A stretch of 32,529 nt of DNA from Planctomycetia bacterium (GTDB taxonomy: Bacteria > Planctomycetota > Planctomycetia > Pirellulales > UBA1268): positions 1 through 32,529 of the forward strand of contig RFVE01000008.1 in the NCBI GenBank assembly GCA_009922585.1, given 5' to 3'. A program made the position numbers and the translations under genes. A model generated the notes under the pieces. It searched no databases. It was not told the DNA's origin and was given only the letters and a program-made list of their open reading frames with translations. Of this stretch, positions 31,417 to 32,529 are shown one piece after another (position 1 is the first letter of the stretch; every line of letters begins with the position of its first letter).

Positions 31417-32529
31417 TCAGAGGCCTTCGCTCGACTCTTCCGAGGCTTCCGGCGTGTCACCAAAAATCTCCAGTCCCGGGCTGTCACTGGCCAGCATTTC
31501 TGCTTCAGCTGCCAGATCCTCAGCGGTTGGCTCGGCCGCCTCCAACAGTGGGAAGTCTCGGGCGAGCAGATCTTCTCGATCAATCCGCAGGGCTTCGAGA
31601 GCCTCTGGGCGAACCCGCACTTCGGATGACTGGAATGTATTGAAACCAGTTCCAGCGGGAATCAGGTGGCCGAGAATGACGTTCTCCTTGAGTCCAACCA
31701 GATTGTCGAGTTTGCCAGCGAGGGCCGCCTCGGTCAGGACCTTTGTTGTCTCCTGGAAGCTCGCTGCCGAAATGAAGCTGGAACTCTGCACGCTTGCCTT
31801 TGTGATGCCCAGGAGCTGGGTGCTGGCGGTAGCTGGCTTTGGCTTACTGCCTTTGGCCGGAGTGCCACCAAGCGCCTCGATGGTCTCATTGGTCTGAGTA
31901 AGCACGTCCTTTGGCACGATACTGCCGACCTCAAACTCGCTGTCGCCCTTGTCGGTAATCCGCAGGCAGCCGGAAAGCCGCTCGTTGGCCTGTCGGAACT
32001 CATGCTTGTCGAGCATGCTCCCTGGAAGCAAGTTGGTGTCGCCGACGGTGTCAATTCGAACCTTCCGCAACATCTGAGAGACAATGATCTCAATGTGTTT
32101 GTCATCGATTTCCACCCGCTGGCTGCGGTAGACGTTTTGAATTTCGCGGACGAGGTAGCGCTGAACCTCTTCCTCACCCGAAATTCGAAGAATGTCGTGT
32201 GGCACCAGGGGGCCATCAACCAGTGCCTCACCCGCCCGCACGATGTCGCCAGCGTGGACACGCATGTGCTTACCGTGCGTGATCAGGTGCTCGCGTTCCA
32301 GACCTGATTCGTTCCGGACGATGATCGTCCGTTTGCCACGGCGTTTTTCTCCGCTGACCTCAACCTTCCCGTCGATTTCTGCCATGATCGCCGGATCCTT
32401 CGGCTTACGGGCCTCAAAGATCTCGGTGACTCGGGGCAGACCGCCGGTGATATCCTGCGTTCCGCTGGCTTCACGGGGCGTCTTGGCAAGCACATGACCG
32501 GCCGCGACCTTTTCGCCAACCTCCACCTC
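31417..32529 (-). CDS. rpoC: DNA-directed RNA polymerase beta' subunit, C-terminal part (cut by window edge)
   Basis: The C-terminal 370 residues of RpoC, open to the right edge. Recognisable blocks are GEKVAAGHVLAKTPREASGTQDITGGLPRVTEIFEAR (trigger-loop-proximal conserved region), the beta'-jaw-side insert, VEIDDKHIEIIVSQMLRKV, ASFQETTKVLTEAALAGKLDNLVGLKENVILGHLIPAGTG and the typical end near TFQSSEVRV. After the usual family end comes an acidic extension of about 55 residues (PTAEDLAAEAEMLASDS...ASEESSEGL). The upstream part (and rpoB) must lie beyond the window. CHAD and FGE follow in the same direction. No terminator hairpin is evident between rpoC and CHAD, so read-through is possible. 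Confidence 0.97.
   Translation of the reverse strand, partial: EVEVGEKVAAGHVLAKTPREASGTQDITGGLPRVTEIFEARKPKDPAIMAEIDGKVEVSGEKRRGKRTIIVRNESGLEREHLITHGKHMRVHAGDIVRAGEALVDGPLVPHDILRISGEEEVQRYLVREIQNVYRSQRVEIDDKHIEIIVSQMLRKVRIDTVGDTNLLPGSMLDKHEFRQANERLSGCLRITDKGDSEFEVGSIVPKDVLTQTNETIEALGGTPAKGSKPKPATASTQLLGITKASVQSSSFISAASFQETTKVLTEAALAGKLDNLVGLKENVILGHLIPAGTGFNTFQSSEVRVRPEALEALRIDREDLLARDFPLLEAAEPTAEDLAAEAEMLASDSPGLEIFGDTPEASEESSEGL

Overview
The window is a GC-rich, densely coded chromosomal segment, most probably from a member of the Planctomycetota (Pirellulales-like). This assignment is an inference from gene content: a free-standing RNA polymerase alpha-CTD-like protein, a stand-alone GroES-like protein, a secreted Cys/Pro/Gln-rich protein, a formylglycine-generating enzyme, many unrecognised secreted or membrane proteins, and loose start-codon use (GTG and TTG are common). 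I saw no CRISPR array, insertion sequence, prophage or replication origin.

Layout. 1-2035: a ClC-type chloride protein cut by the left edge (minus strand), divergent from a CAX-type Ca2+/H+ antiporter. 2098-6134 (minus): a two-gene trehalose operon, otsA followed by an otsB fused to a GH15 glycosidase, joined by a 4-base overlap. 6380-8298: a GroES-like gene, tRNA-Ser(GCT) on the minus strand, and a secreted M28 peptidase with a C-terminal PDZ domain. 8366-14718 (mostly minus): a small protein with a very acidic tail, scpB, two unrecognised secreted or membrane proteins, a broken glycosyltransferase (plus strand), rdgB and another secreted unknown. 14934-16210: a small two-helix membrane protein (plus), a possible broken small membrane gene, and an XRE-type regulator (both minus). 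16687-18230 (plus): a ygfZ-like gene overlapping a Nudix hydrolase. 18193-20330: a frameshifted YbhN/AglD-type flippase (minus) and a prepilin-peptidase homologue that lacks its catalytic aspartates. 20343-22808 (minus): a UvrD/PcrA helicase. 23033-25854 (plus): the alpha-CTD-like gene, then a tightly overlapped operon of a DUF3592/arrestin-like membrane protein, a soluble arrestin-like protein and a P-loop ATPase. 26126-29125 (plus): a frameshifted secreted Cys/Pro/Gln-rich protein and PolX. 29135-32529 (minus): a membrane-anchored formylglycine-generating enzyme translationally coupled to a CHAD protein, downstream of the 3' end of rpoC, which runs off the right edge.

How the genes work together. 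OtsA makes trehalose 6-phosphate. The fused OtsB domain dephosphorylates it, and the attached GH15 domain may cleave trehalose or an alpha-glucan. The DUF3592/arrestin/ATPase genes are coupled by two ATGA overlaps and look like one unrecognised membrane-associated machine. CHAD and FGE are also coupled by an ATGA overlap.

A recurring oddity is that three otherwise well-conserved genes (glycosyltransferase near 12.26 kb, flippase near 18.6 kb, secreted protein near 26.63 kb) each change reading frame once. A fourth possible case lies near 15.43 kb. Either the sequence carries indel errors or these are recent pseudogenes; the reads would decide. Another region to examine is the gene-free stretch 8786-9162, which holds two opposed terminator-like hairpins that share complementary hexamers.
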